Shown: positions 1-9,143 of the stretch, piece after piece
Layout of the letters: each line of letters starts with the position of its first letter
Numbering within the stretch: position 1 is the stretch's first letter
NCBI GenBank assembly: GCA_011523655.1
Contig: WTGH01000010.1
Coordinates: forward strand, 62,001 to 126,000
Length of the DNA stretch: 64,000 nucleotides
Direction: 5' to 3'
Origin: Rhodospirillaceae bacterium
GTDB taxonomy: Bacteria; Pseudomonadota; Alphaproteobacteria; Bin65
The notes under the pieces: generated by a model
Told to the model about the DNA's origin: nothing
The model's database searches: none
What the model saw: the letters and a program-made list of their open reading frames with translations, nothing else
Translations under genes and position numbers: made by a program

Positions 1-1076
1 TCACCGAACTGCGCAACAAGTTCCGCTCCGGCTACATCCTGCGCGATGTGCTGGAGATCGTCGACGGCCTGTCCTTCAACACGCAGGACCAGCGCCACGA
101 ACTCTCGGAACTTTACGAAAGCCGCATCCGCCGCATGGGCAATGCAGGCCGCAACGGCGGCGAATATTACACGCCGCGCCCGCTGATCCGCGCCATGATC
201 CGGGTGATCGATCCGAAGATCGGCGAGACCGTCTACGACGGCGCCGTCGGCTTCCTGTGCGAGGCGTGGGAGCATATGCGCCGGCCCGGCCTCAGCGCCT
301 CGCAACTCGAAATGCTCCAGAACGAGACCTTCTTCGGTCAGGAGAAGAAGTCCCTCGCCTACATCATCGGCATCATGAACATGGTGCTGCACGGCATCGA
401 GGCGCCGAACATCGTCCACACCAACTCGCTCAACGAGAATGTGATGGACTTCCAGGAGCGCGACCGCCACGACATCGTGCTCGCCAATCCCCCCTTCGGC
501 GGCGGCGAGCGGCGCGAGGTCCAGCACAATTTCCCGATCCGCTCGGGCGAGACCGCCTATCTCTTCCTCCAGCATTTCATCCGCAAGCTGCGCGCCGGCG
601 GCCGGGCGGCGGTCGTCATCAAGAACACCTTTCTCAGCAATCCGGACAGCGCGGCGGTCTCCCTTCGCCGGGAACTGCTGGAGTCCTGCACCCTCCATAC
701 GATCCTCGATTGTCCACAGGGCACCTTCCAGGGCGCCGGCGTCAAGACGGTGGTGCTGTTCTTCAAAAAGGGCGCGCCGACGCGGGACATCTGGGTCTAC
801 CAACTCGATCCCGGCCGCTCCCTCGGCAAGACCAGCCCGTTGAACGACGGCGACTTGGCAGAGTTCGTAGACTTGCAAGAGACCTTCGCAGAAGGTCCGC
901 AAAGTTGGCGCGTCGCCCGCGCCGACCTCGACCCGGACACGCTGGACCTCTCGGTCAGGAATCCCAACGCGCCCAAAGAGGCGCCTCTGCGCAGCCCGGA
1001 AGAGATCATCGCCGACATGCTCGCCCGCGACGCCGAGACAGCGAAGATTCTGGAGAATATCCGGGGGATGCTTTGA
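1..1076 (+). CDS. hsdM: Type I restriction-modification DNA methyltransferase subunit M (5' truncated by window edge)
   Basis: N6-adenine DNA methylase subunit of a type I restriction-modification enzyme; with HsdS it methylates the recognition site and with HsdR it forms the restriction complex. The frame is open to base 1, so the N-terminus lies outside the window; about 357 residues are visible. The catalytic motif IV NPPF is at bases 486-497. The SAM-binding motif I at bases 237-257 reads DGAVGFL, where relatives carry a longer glycine-rich loop of the DxACGSxGFL kind, so two or three residues seem to be missing. The stop overlaps the hsdS start (TGATG), which indicates translational coupling. 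The family call is secure; whether the enzyme is active is doubtful because of motif I. Confidence 0.92.
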   Translation, partial: TELRNKFRSGYILRDVLEIVDGLSFNTQDQRHELSELYESRIRRMGNAGRNGGEYYTPRPLIRAMIRVIDPKIGETVYDGAVGFLCEAWEHMRRPGLSASQLEMLQNETFFGQEKKSLAYIIGIMNMVLHGIEAPNIVHTNSLNENVMDFQERDRHDIVLANPPFGGGERREVQHNFPIRSGETAYLFLQHFIRKLRAGGRAAVVIKNTFLSNPDSAAVSLRRELLESCTLHTILDCPQGTFQGAGVKTVVLFFKKGAPTRDIWVYQLDPGRSLGKTSPLNDGDLAEFVDLQETFAEGPQSWRVARADLDPDTLDLSVRNPNAPKEAPLRSPEEIIADMLARDAETAKILENIRGML

Positions 1077-2302
1077 TGGACGCCATGCCTTCTCCGTGGC
1101 CCCTCGCGTCCCTTGGCGAATTGTGCCGGATCGAGCTAGGAAGCACGCCGCCCAGAAAAAGCGGCGCGATGTGGGATTCTGAAAAGTCCACCAACAACGT
1201 ATGGCTTACAATCGCAGACCTGCCGAAAAGTCTTAATGCGTCAGCATTTGACAGCAAAGAATATGTGTCCGACCTCGCAGCGGCAAACATGCGGAAAATT
1301 CCTGCCGGCACGTTACTTGTCAGCTTTAAGTTAACGCTCGGTCGCCTTGGTTACGCAGGGATTGATCTTTTCTCCAACGAAGCAATAGCTTCGTTGCTTG
1401 ATATCGACGAGAGTAAAGTTCAAAAACGCTTTCTCTATTGGGCCCTGTCAGCATTCGATTGGGACAAGGCGGCAGAAGGCGATCAGAAAATCAAAGGGAA
1501 GACATTAAACAAGGCAAAGTTGAAGCGAATACCGATTTCACTCCCGCCGTTGGAGGAACAACGGCGGATCGTTGCGGTTCTGGACGAGGCCTTCGAGGGT
1601 CTGGACCGTGCCCACGCCCATATCGAAGCCAATCTCCGACAGAGCAAAGAGGTATTCGACGAAGCGATCAGCAAATGCTTTCAAAATATACCGGAGAATT
1701 CCAATCTTAGCACACTTGGGAAAATCGCAACGTTTCGTAATGGACTAAATTTTACTCGAACTAGCCAAGGGGAACAAGTCAGAGTAGTTGGGGTCGGTGA
1801 TTTCAAAGATAATTTTGATGTGCCGATTTATGAGATAGGGACCGCTCGGATAAACGGCAGTTTGGATGAAAATGATCGACTGAAACGTGGAGATGTCTTG
1901 GTAGTGAGGTCTAACGGAAATCGGCAATTGATTGGCCGTACTATGTTAGTTCCGGAGATCGATGAGCCAACTTCATTTTCCGGATTCACAATACGCATTC
2001 GTCTAGAATCGGGTTGCGTTCTTCCCGAATACCTATGTTCGTATATGCGAACCAAGGAAGCACGAAAACGTCTGACGGCTGGAGGCGGTGGCACAAACAT
2101 AAGCAACCTAAACCAACGTCTGCTATCCTCATTTCCGATTATGTTTCCTAATACTGATGGGCAGTTAGAAGTATTATCACAAGTCGAACACTTTCAGTCC
2201 AAAAAGGTGGAGATTGATCAACGTTATAGCAGTACATTAACGGACCTTGGCGACCTCCGCCAATCCCTCCTGCAACGCGCCTTCGCCGGCGAACTGACCT
2301 GA
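1076..2302 (+). CDS. hsdS: Type I restriction-modification specificity subunit S
   Basis: DNA-recognition subunit of the type I system, 408 residues, which is normal for a protein with two target recognition domains (TRDs). It starts at the ATG overlapping the hsdM stop. TRD1 covers about residues 5-165. A central helical spacer with the typical LPPLEEQRRIVAVL and DEAFEGLDRAH segments follows. TRD2 runs to about residue 375, and the protein ends with the usual RQSLLQRAFAGEL helix. The two TRD stretches (about 1180-1540 and 1680-2240) are clearly richer in A+T than the flanking hsdM, hsdR and even the central spacer. That is expected for recognition domains exchanged by recombination. The sequence recognised cannot be read from the protein. 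Confidence 0.93.
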   Translation: MDAMPSPWPLASLGELCRIELGSTPPRKSGAMWDSEKSTNNVWLTIADLPKSLNASAFDSKEYVSDLAAANMRKIPAGTLLVSFKLTLGRLGYAGIDLFSNEAIASLLDIDESKVQKRFLYWALSAFDWDKAAEGDQKIKGKTLNKAKLKRIPISLPPLEEQRRIVAVLDEAFEGLDRAHAHIEANLRQSKEVFDEAISKCFQNIPENSNLSTLGKIATFRNGLNFTRTSQGEQVRVVGVGDFKDNFDVPIYEIGTARINGSLDENDRLKRGDVLVVRSNGNRQLIGRTMLVPEIDEPTSFSGFTIRIRLESGCVLPEYLCSYMRTKEARKRLTAGGGGTNISNLNQRLLSSFPIMFPNTDGQLEVLSQVEHFQSKKVEIDQRYSSTLTDLGDLRQSLLQRAFAGELT

Positions 2303-2316
2303 CGCGGCGTCGCGCC

Positions 2317-4638
2317 ATGAGCCTGCACGACGAGACCGAGGCCGAGACCCGCGCGGACCGGATCGATCCGGTGCTGCGGGATGCCGGCTGGGGCATCGTC
2401 GAAGGCTCGCGCATCCGGCGCGAGATGATCTGCCCCGGCCGCATCCAGGCCGGCGGCAAGCGCGGCAAGGGGCTCTCCTGCGACTACGTCCTGTTCCACA
2501 AAGGCCAGAAGATCGCCGTGCTGGAGGCCAAGCGGGCCGGCCTTGGCCATACCGAAGGCGTCGGGCAGGCCAAGGACTACGCCGGCCGGCTCGGCGCCCG
2601 CTTCGCCTACGCCTCGAACGGGCTGAAATGGTACGGCATCGACATGACGACCGGCGCCGAGGGCGACATGATCCTGCCCTTCCCGACGCCGCAGGACCTG
2701 TGGGACCGGACCTTCGCCGAGCCGAACGAATGGCGCAACGCCTTCGGCGACGTTCCGTTCGAGGCCGACGGCGGCAAGTGGGAGCCGCGCTACTACCAGC
2801 ACAAGGCCATCGCCGCGGCCCTCGAAGCCGTCGCGCGGGGCGAGCGGCGCATCCTGCTCACGCTGGCGACCGGGACGGGCAAGACCTCCATCGCCTTCCA
2901 GATCGCCTGGAAGCTGTTTCAGGCGAAATGGAGCCTCGCCCGCGAGCCGGTACGCCGCCCGCGCATCCTGTTCCTCGCCGACCGCAACATCCTCGCCGAC
3001 CAGGCCTACACCGCCTTCTCCGCCTTCCCGCCGGACGCCGTGGCGCGCATCGATCCCGGCTCCCTGCGCAAGCGGGGTGGCCGGCCGCCGAGGAACGCCA
3101 GCGTTTTCTTCACCATCTTCCAGACGTTTATGACGGGCGAGGGCGAACCCGTTTTCACCGGCTATCCGCCCGACTTTTTCGATTTCGTCGTGATCGATGA
3201 GTGCCACCGCGGCGGCGCGCAAGACGAAAGCAAGTGGCGCGGGATTCTCGAACACTTCGCACCTGCGGTGCAGCTCGGCCTGACGGCGACGCCCAAACGC
3301 AAACACAACGCCGACACCTACGCGTATTTCGGCGAGCCGGTCTACACCTACGCCCTGCGCGACGGCATCGAGGACGGCTTCCTGACGCCCTTCAAGGTGC
3401 GCCAGATGGCCAGCACCATCGACGAATATGTCTACGTCCCGGAAGACGATGTCATCAGGGGCGAGGTCGAGGTCGGCGAGCGCTTTACCGAGGAGGATTT
3501 CAACACCAGGATCGTCATCCCGGAGCGCGAACTGAGCCGCGTGCGCGAATTCATGGGCCAGACCGACCAGGGCCAGAAAACGCTGGTTTTCTGCGCCACC
3601 CAGGTCCACGCCGCGCTGGTGCGCGACCTGATCAACCAGGTCAAGGACAGCACGGACCCGAACTATTGCCACCGGGTGACGGCCGATGAAGGCAAGGTCG
3701 GCGACCAGCATCTCCGGGATTTTCAGGATAACGAAAAGACGGTTCCGACGGTGCTCACGACGTCGCAGAAGCTCTCGACCGGTGTGGACGCGCTCAACAT
3801 CCGCCACATCGTCCTGATGCGGCCGATCCGCTCGATGATTGAGTTCAAGCAGATCATCGGCCGGGGCACCCGGACCTACGAAGGCAAGGACTTCTTCACC
3901 ATCTGGGATTTCGTGAAGGCGCACCTGAACTTCAGCGACCCGGAATGGGACGGCGAACCGGAAGAGCCGGTTCCGCCCGGCCCGCCGGGCGACCCACCGG
4001 ACCCGCCGGACGACGATCAGCCGGACAATGGCGGGGAAGACGGCGGTTTAGACGATTCCCAGAAAATCGAAATCCGGCTGGCAGACGGCAAGGCGCGGTC
4101 CATCCAGTTCATATCCGCCACGACCTACTGGAGCGCGGACGGCAAACCGGTTTCGGCCACCCAGTTCCTCGAACTTCTGTTCGGCGATCTGGCCGGCATG
4201 ATTGCCGACGAGGACCAGCTTCGCGCGATCTGGGCCGATCCCGACAACCGGGAGCGGTTCCTGGCGCAACTCGACGAGCGCGGATACGACGGCGGCCGGC
4301 TGGACGATATCCGGCAACTGGTCGATGCGCCGGACAGCGACCTGTTCGACGTGCTGGCCTATGTGCTGTTCGCCAATCCGCCGAAGACCCGCGGGGAACG
4401 CGCCGACGATGTGCGGCAAGGCGGGCTGGACCCGGCCGGCGGCGAATTGCGCCAGTTGCTTCTCGACATTCTCCGCGCCTACGAGACTCACGGCGAAGAC
4501 GAACTGGCGTCCGCCAAGCTCGCCACCTTCATGATCGGGCGCTACGGCAGCGTCGGCGAAGGCAAGGCGCATCTCGGAGACCTGCCGGCGGTCCAGGCAG
4601 CCTTCCGCCAGATGCAGGCGCGGCTTTACGCGAATTGA
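2317..4638 (+). CDS. hsdR: Type I restriction endonuclease subunit R (EcoEI-like short form)
   Basis: Motor and nuclease subunit, 773 residues, in the size range of the EcoEI-type R proteins rather than the >1000-residue EcoKI type. The N-terminal PD-(D/E)XK nuclease shows D56 and the E70-x-K72 pair (VLEAKRAG). The SF2 translocase follows: a Q-like RYYQ near 160, motif I TGTGKT at 185-190, motif II DECH near 294, motif III TATP, and motif VI QIIGRGTR near 512. A proline-rich linker near residues 550-575 leads into a C-terminal domain of EcoEI_R_C type. It lies 14 nt after hsdS in one operon. All motor and nuclease residues I looked for are intact, unlike motif I of hsdM. Confidence 0.94.
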   Translation: MSLHDETEAETRADRIDPVLRDAGWGIVEGSRIRREMICPGRIQAGGKRGKGLSCDYVLFHKGQKIAVLEAKRAGLGHTEGVGQAKDYAGRLGARFAYASNGLKWYGIDMTTGAEGDMILPFPTPQDLWDRTFAEPNEWRNAFGDVPFEADGGKWEPRYYQHKAIAAALEAVARGERRILLTLATGTGKTSIAFQIAWKLFQAKWSLAREPVRRPRILFLADRNILADQAYTAFSAFPPDAVARIDPGSLRKRGGRPPRNASVFFTIFQTFMTGEGEPVFTGYPPDFFDFVVIDECHRGGAQDESKWRGILEHFAPAVQLGLTATPKRKHNADTYAYFGEPVYTYALRDGIEDGFLTPFKVRQMASTIDEYVYVPEDDVIRGEVEVGERFTEEDFNTRIVIPERELSRVREFMGQTDQGQKTLVFCATQVHAALVRDLINQVKDSTDPNYCHRVTADEGKVGDQHLRDFQDNEKTVPTVLTTSQKLSTGVDALNIRHIVLMRPIRSMIEFKQIIGRGTRTYEGKDFFTIWDFVKAHLNFSDPEWDGEPEEPVPPGPPGDPPDPPDDDQPDNGGEDGGLDDSQKIEIRLADGKARSIQFISATTYWSADGKPVSATQFLELLFGDLAGMIADEDQLRAIWADPDNRERFLAQLDERGYDGGRLDDIRQLVDAPDSDLFDVLAYVLFANPPKTRGERADDVRQGGLDPAGGELRQLLLDILRAYETHGEDELASAKLATFMIGRYGSVGEGKAHLGDLPAVQAAFRQMQARLYAN

Positions 4639-4651
4639 GGCGTACCGCCGC

Positions 4652-6052
4652 CTACTGCCGCGACCGCCAGCTGTCGGCGTAGTCTTCGCGCACCGCGGCC
4701 GAGTAGGGCACCTTGGCGACGCGGACGCGGATTTCGGTCTGTTCGTGCCGTTCGACGGTGGTCTTGGCCGTGCCGCCGTCCTCCTCGCCCCACACCAGCG
4801 TCAGGATCTCGTTCTCCGCGATGTCCGGCTCGACGAAGCCGAGGGAGAGCTGGGCGCGCTCGTTGTAGGAGTAGCCGGCGAACATCGACATGCCGACGAT
4901 CCGGCCGTCCTTCAGCACCTTGTCGGCGCTGGTCGAGGCATAGTTGGAAATCGGGATGTCGATCGTCTTGCAGTTCGGCTTGCCCGGATCGAGGTGGGAA
5001 GCGTGGACCCGCGCCACGTCCTCGGGGTTCCATTCGAAGGTTACCTTGCGCCGGTGCGGGCCGCCGCGGATTTTTTCCAGCGCCGCCCGGCCCATGAAAT
5101 CCCGGTCGAACCTGACGTAGAAGCCGTAGCCCAGGTCGTAGGGCGTGCAGTAATAGTCCTCGATATCGCCCGAGACGAAGGAGCCGCCGATCGAGCCCGT
5201 CGCCTCGTAGCAATTCGCCGGCATCCACTGCCGGTACGCCGCCTCGGTCTCGCCGCCGGTGTAGATCGCTGGGAGCGGCGAGGGTATCCAGCCCGATTCG
5301 AGCGTGTTCGAGGCATAAGCGCGGCTGCCGACCTGGGTGAGGCCGAGGCCTTCGCCCGCCTCGATCAGCGCGGCCCGGACTTCCTCGCCCTCCTCGTAGG
5401 GCCCCCAGAGTTCGAGCCCCGGCGTGCCCGCCATGCCGTGGCGCAGCGCCTTGACCCGCCGCCCGCCGACATTGATCCGGTCCATGTGGAAGAACTTGAT
5501 CTCCGGCACCGGGCCGCCGTTCGCGCGGTTCAGCACTTCCGGCGCGTTCGGCCCCTGGACCTGGAAGCGGTAATGCCGCCGCGTCACCGGCCTGCCCATC
5601 GGCCGCGCCGGCGAGCGGTCGTCCCGGCCGATGACGACGTCGTAGCCGCCGGTCTCGGCGTGGAACTGGAGCCAGGTGACGCTCGGCGCCCGGCCGACCA
5701 GATTGAAGCGCATCGCGTCGTCGCGGAAGCCGATCACGTCGCCGACGACATGGCCGCTGCTCGACACCGGCACGACATGCCTGGCCCGGCCGACCGGCCA
5801 GTTGGCGACCGCGTTGATAATGGTGTCGCTCAGCAGCCGTTCGGCGTCCGGGCCTTCGATCGACAGCTCGGCCATGTGGTGCGACTGGTCGAACAGCACC
5901 GCCGCCTCGCGCCAGGCCCGCTGCTCGTCGCGCCAGTTTGTGAATTCCGGCGCGACGACCGGATAGACATAGGCCCCGATCCGGCTGTTGCGCAGGTGAT
6001 CGACGATATTGCCGGCATTGTCGAGCACGTCCTGGAGCGATGTGGCGGTCAT
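4652..6052 (-). CDS. Tetrahydrofolate-dependent aromatic O-demethylase, LigM/DesA-like (GcvT family)
   Basis: Aminomethyltransferase-fold protein of 466 residues, the length of Sphingobium LigM, which moves the methoxy methyl of vanillate to tetrahydrofolate. Residues recalled as important in LigM (Q57, H60, R122, Y247) align at a constant offset of one with Q56, H59, R121 and Y246 here (segments DQSHHM, NLVGRAP, SRAYASNT). This supports O-demethylase function over glycine cleavage T protein; there is no gcvH or gcvP nearby. The start is the ATG with a GGGGA ribosome site about 8 nt upstream; an upstream in-frame start would add a basic, unconserved tail. It converges on hsdR with a 13-nt gap. 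The substrate (vanillate, syringate or another methoxyaromatic) is unknown. No folate-recycling or ring-cleavage genes are adjacent. Confidence 0.75.
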   Translation of the reverse strand: MTATSLQDVLDNAGNIVDHLRNSRIGAYVYPVVAPEFTNWRDEQRAWREAAVLFDQSHHMAELSIEGPDAERLLSDTIINAVANWPVGRARHVVPVSSSGHVVGDVIGFRDDAMRFNLVGRAPSVTWLQFHAETGGYDVVIGRDDRSPARPMGRPVTRRHYRFQVQGPNAPEVLNRANGGPVPEIKFFHMDRINVGGRRVKALRHGMAGTPGLELWGPYEEGEEVRAALIEAGEGLGLTQVGSRAYASNTLESGWIPSPLPAIYTGGETEAAYRQWMPANCYEATGSIGGSFVSGDIEDYYCTPYDLGYGFYVRFDRDFMGRAALEKIRGGPHRRKVTFEWNPEDVARVHASHLDPGKPNCKTIDIPISNYASTSADKVLKDGRIVGMSMFAGYSYNERAQLSLGFVEPDIAENEILTLVWGEEDGGTAKTTVERHEQTEIRVRVAKVPYSAAVREDYADSWRSRQ

Positions 6053-6206
6053 GGATATTCCCCGTCCGGGTCTTGTTCGGTTCGATCCATATTGCGCAGC
6101 CGGAATCCTACGGACAACCTTGCGCACGGCGCATTGCGATTTTGTCGCCGCGTTTGCTGGGCCGGGCGCTGCTTGACAAGGGAAACGTCCCTGCTAACGA
6201 AAGGAA

Positions 6207-7499
6207 ATGGCCAGGACTACAAACAAATTGCAGGTACCAGTGCCGAACCCCGCGGCGGAGCGCGGCTGGACCCGGGATGAGCTTTACGATCGAGGCCGCC
6301 CGAGGACTCTGCCGCGCATCGAAGACATGGACGTCGCCGGCAAGCGCCTGCTGGTGCGGGCGGATCTCAACGTGCCGGTCGAGGACGGGCGGGTGACCGA
6401 CGCCACCCGGATCGACCGCTTCGCCGCCGGGATGCGGCCGCTGCTGGCGCGCGGCGCGCGGCTGGTGATCCTGACCCACTACGGCCGGCCGGACCCGGCG
6501 GTGCGCGAGCCCGGGCTGTCGGTCGAACGGCTGTGCCCGGCGCTCTCGGAGGCCCTGGGCGTCCCGGTCCGGTTTGCCGCGTCCTGCACCGGCCGGGATA
6601 CGGCCGCGCTTTCGGCGCAACTGGCCGACGGCGAGGCCATGCTGTGCGAAAACCTGCGCTACGACGCCGGCGAGACCGCGAACGATCCGGCCTTCGCAGC
6701 GGAACTGGCCAAACTGGGCGATATCTACGTCAACGACGCCTTCTCCTGCGCCCACCGGGCCCATGCCTCGATCGTGGCGGTCGCGTCGCTGTTGCCCGCA
6801 GCGGCCGGCCCGCTGCTGGCGGAGGAATTGCAGGCGCTGAACGACGCCCTGGAGGCGCCGCGCCGCCCGTCGGTCGCCATCGTCGGCGGCGCCAAGGTCT
6901 CGACCAAGATCGCGGTGCTGAAGAATCTCGTCGGCAAGCTCGACGCCGTCATCGTCGGCGGCGGCATGGCGAACACCTTTCTGCTGGCCGACGGCATCCC
7001 GGTCGGCCGCTCGCTGTGCGAGCCGGACCATGTTGGCACCGTGCGGGACATCCGCCGTCTGGCCGAGGCGGCGGGCTGCCGGATCGTCCTGCCCGTCGAC
7101 ATCGTAACGGCGCGCGAACTGAGCCGCGAGGCCGTGGCAACCGTCCGGGCGCTCGGGGACTGCCCGACGGACGAGCTGATCCTGGATGCCGGGCCGCGCT
7201 CGCGGGACGTGTTCGCCGGGGTTCTGGACGGCGCCCGCACGCTGCTCTGGAACGGCCCGCCCGGCGCGTTCGAATATCCCGCATTCGCGGACACGACGGT
7301 TGCGGTCGCGCGGCACGCCGCAGCGCTGACCCGCGCCGGGGCCCTCACCAGCGTCGCCGGCGGCGGGGATACCGTCGCAGCGCTCAACGCCGCCGGCGTA
7401 GCGGACGATTTCACCTACGTCTCGACCGCCGGCGGCGCGTTCCTCGAATGGCTGGAGGGCCGTACGCTGCCCGGCATCGCGGCCCTGGAAGCGGCTTAG
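6207..7499 (+). CDS. pgk: Phosphoglycerate kinase
   Basis: Cytosolic glycolytic and gluconeogenic enzyme converting 1,3-bisphosphoglycerate and ADP to 3-phosphoglycerate and ATP. All family landmarks are present: LLVRADLNVP near 48, LTHYGRP near 92, YVNDAF near 173, KVSTKIAVL and the VIVGGGMANTFL segment, WNGPPGAFE, and the C-terminal SVAGGGDTVAAL nucleotide loop. The protein is 430 residues, with about 35 residues before the usual start of homology; the second in-frame ATG at 6327 sits just inside the conserved region, so the longer form is preferred although its AGGA motif is unusually close to the start. It stands alone; gap, fba and tkt, its common alphaproteobacterial neighbours, are absent. 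Confidence 0.95.
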   Translation: MARTTNKLQVPVPNPAAERGWTRDELYDRGRPRTLPRIEDMDVAGKRLLVRADLNVPVEDGRVTDATRIDRFAAGMRPLLARGARLVILTHYGRPDPAVREPGLSVERLCPALSEALGVPVRFAASCTGRDTAALSAQLADGEAMLCENLRYDAGETANDPAFAAELAKLGDIYVNDAFSCAHRAHASIVAVASLLPAAAGPLLAEELQALNDALEAPRRPSVAIVGGAKVSTKIAVLKNLVGKLDAVIVGGGMANTFLLADGIPVGRSLCEPDHVGTVRDIRRLAEAAGCRIVLPVDIVTARELSREAVATVRALGDCPTDELILDAGPRSRDVFAGVLDGARTLLWNGPPGAFEYPAFADTTVAVARHAAALTRAGALTSVAGGGDTVAALNAAGVADDFTYVSTAGGAFLEWLEGRTLPGIAALEAA

Positions 7500-7559
7500 G
7501 CCGCACAGGCCGCGCATCAAACGCCGGGCCTGCGGCAGCGCCGGTAGGCCGCTCCGGCG

Positions 7560-9143
7560 TCAGGCCTTCCGGACCGGCTTGCGGTTGCCGCGGCTGAAGA
7601 ACACCACGACGAGCGCGGCGATAGCCATGAAGGCGATGGATATCGGGCTCGAAAACAGGAACCACGGATCGGAGCCCGTCGCGGAGAAGGCCTGCCGCAC
7701 CGCCTCTTCGAGATTGTTGGCGAGGATGAAGCCGATCACGAAGGGCAGAACGGAGAAATTGAGCTTGCGCAGCAGGTAGCCGACGAAGCCGAAGAACAGC
7801 GCGATGTAGATCGCCAGCATTTCCGGGCGCTGGACATAGATCGCCGTCAGCGTGAGCAGCAGCACGATCGGCAGCAGGCGCTGTTTCGGAATCCGCACCA
7901 TGATGCCCATCGAGCGCATGAACGCGCCGCCTATCGTCCAGTTCAGCAGGTTGGCCAGCACCATGGTGGTGAACAGGCCGAAGGCGATCACCATCTCGCT
8001 GTTGATCTGGTCCGGCACCAGGCGGAACACCGCCGGACCGGGATTGAAGCCGCTGATCGTCTCGGTCGCCAGGATGATGAAGACGGCGGCGACGTTGCCC
8101 GGGATGCCGAGCGACAGCACCGGGATGAGGTTGGCGCCCGAGACCGCGCTGTTGGCCGCCTCCGTCGCGGCGACGCCTTCGGGCGTGCCTTCGCCGAACG
8201 GCACGTCGCCCTTGTGCAGCTTGCGGCCGGTCGCGTAGCCGAGCGTCGCCGCCAGGGTCGATCCGATGCCGGGCAGGGCGCCGATCATCGTGCCGATAGC
8301 GGCGGAAATGCCGACGAAGGGCGCGATGCGCCGGATGTCCCGGAAGCGCAGCCGGTTGTCGCCGCCCGCCGGCGGTACCGAGATCGCGTCGGTCGCGCGC
8401 TTCTCGCGCCACATGTCCTCCAGCGCCTTGAACACCTCGCCGAGGATCAGCACGCCGAGGACCACGCCGATGAGCGGCAGGCCGCCGGCCAGCGCGTCGC
8501 TGCCGAAGGACAGGCGCGGGTGCGTGTCTTCCCCGGTGCCGATATAGGCGACGAACATGCCGAACAGCGCCGAGAGCAGGCCCTTCCAGACGGAATCGCC
8601 GACCACCGCCGAAATGAAGGCCAGCGACAGGACGATCAGCGCCGCCTTTTCCGGAAAGTCGAGATAGGCCTCGACGGCGATCGCCAGGAACGGCGCGCAG
8701 GTGAACAGGACGAGATCGGAGAAGGTGTCGCCCGACGCGGACGAAAAATGCGCGACCCGGAGCGCCTTGCCGGCCTCGCCCTTTTTCGTCATCGGGAAGC
8801 CGTCCAGCGTCGTCATCAGGGAATCCGGCGTTCCCGGCGTGTTGAACAGGATCGCCGGCACCGCGCCGCCCACCGTCGCGCCCTTCATGATCCCGATCAT
8901 GAAGCCCAGAACCGGGAGAAGGGCGTCCGGATTGAAGCCGAAGATGGTGATCAGGATCGGCAGCGAGATCGCCATGGCGAACGGCCCGCCGAGGCCCGGC
9001 GCTGCGCCCACCACGATGCCGCCGAGGAAGCCGAGCACGACCATGACCACGGTGATCGAGATCGGCAGCCCGAAGATGCTCGCGACCGGCGCCTCGGTGA
9101 ACACCGCGACGACGCCGAGCCAGACGTGGTCGAGGATGCCCAT
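7560..9143 (-). CDS. tctA: Tripartite tricarboxylate transporter large permease TctA
   Basis: Large membrane subunit of a TctABC secondary transporter, 527 residues with about a dozen hydrophobic segments. The family signature appears near the N-terminus (GGIVVGAAPGLGGPFAMAIS) and again in the internal repeat (IGALPGIGSTLAATLGYATG), followed by EAANSAVSGANLIPVLSLGIPG. It carries the substrate across the inner membrane with TctB after delivery by TctC. The start overlaps the tctB stop (TAATG), so the pair is translationally coupled. The substrate is probably a carboxylate (citrate, tricarballylate, terephthalate or similar); sequence alone does not fix it. Convergent with pgk across a 60-bp spacer in which I see no clear terminator. 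Confidence 0.95.
   Translation of the reverse strand: MGILDHVWLGVVAVFTEAPVASIFGLPISITVVMVVLGFLGGIVVGAAPGLGGPFAMAISLPILITIFGFNPDALLPVLGFMIGIMKGATVGGAVPAILFNTPGTPDSLMTTLDGFPMTKKGEAGKALRVAHFSSASGDTFSDLVLFTCAPFLAIAVEAYLDFPEKAALIVLSLAFISAVVGDSVWKGLLSALFGMFVAYIGTGEDTHPRLSFGSDALAGGLPLIGVVLGVLILGEVFKALEDMWREKRATDAISVPPAGGDNRLRFRDIRRIAPFVGISAAIGTMIGALPGIGSTLAATLGYATGRKLHKGDVPFGEGTPEGVAATEAANSAVSGANLIPVLSLGIPGNVAAVFIILATETISGFNPGPAVFRLVPDQINSEMVIAFGLFTTMVLANLLNWTIGGAFMRSMGIMVRIPKQRLLPIVLLLTLTAIYVQRPEMLAIYIALFFGFVGYLLRKLNFSVLPFVIGFILANNLEEAVRQAFSATGSDPWFLFSSPISIAFMAIAALVVVFFSRGNRKPVRKA

Noticed and set aside
1180-2240. A+T-rich patch as a possible prophage or genomic-island edge
   Set aside because: The patch coincides exactly with the hsdS recognition domains; no integrase, att repeat or insertion sequence was seen.
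2224-3924. Minus-strand open frame opposite hsdR
   Set aside because: No recognisable motif, and hsdR shows all nuclease and motor motifs on the other strand.
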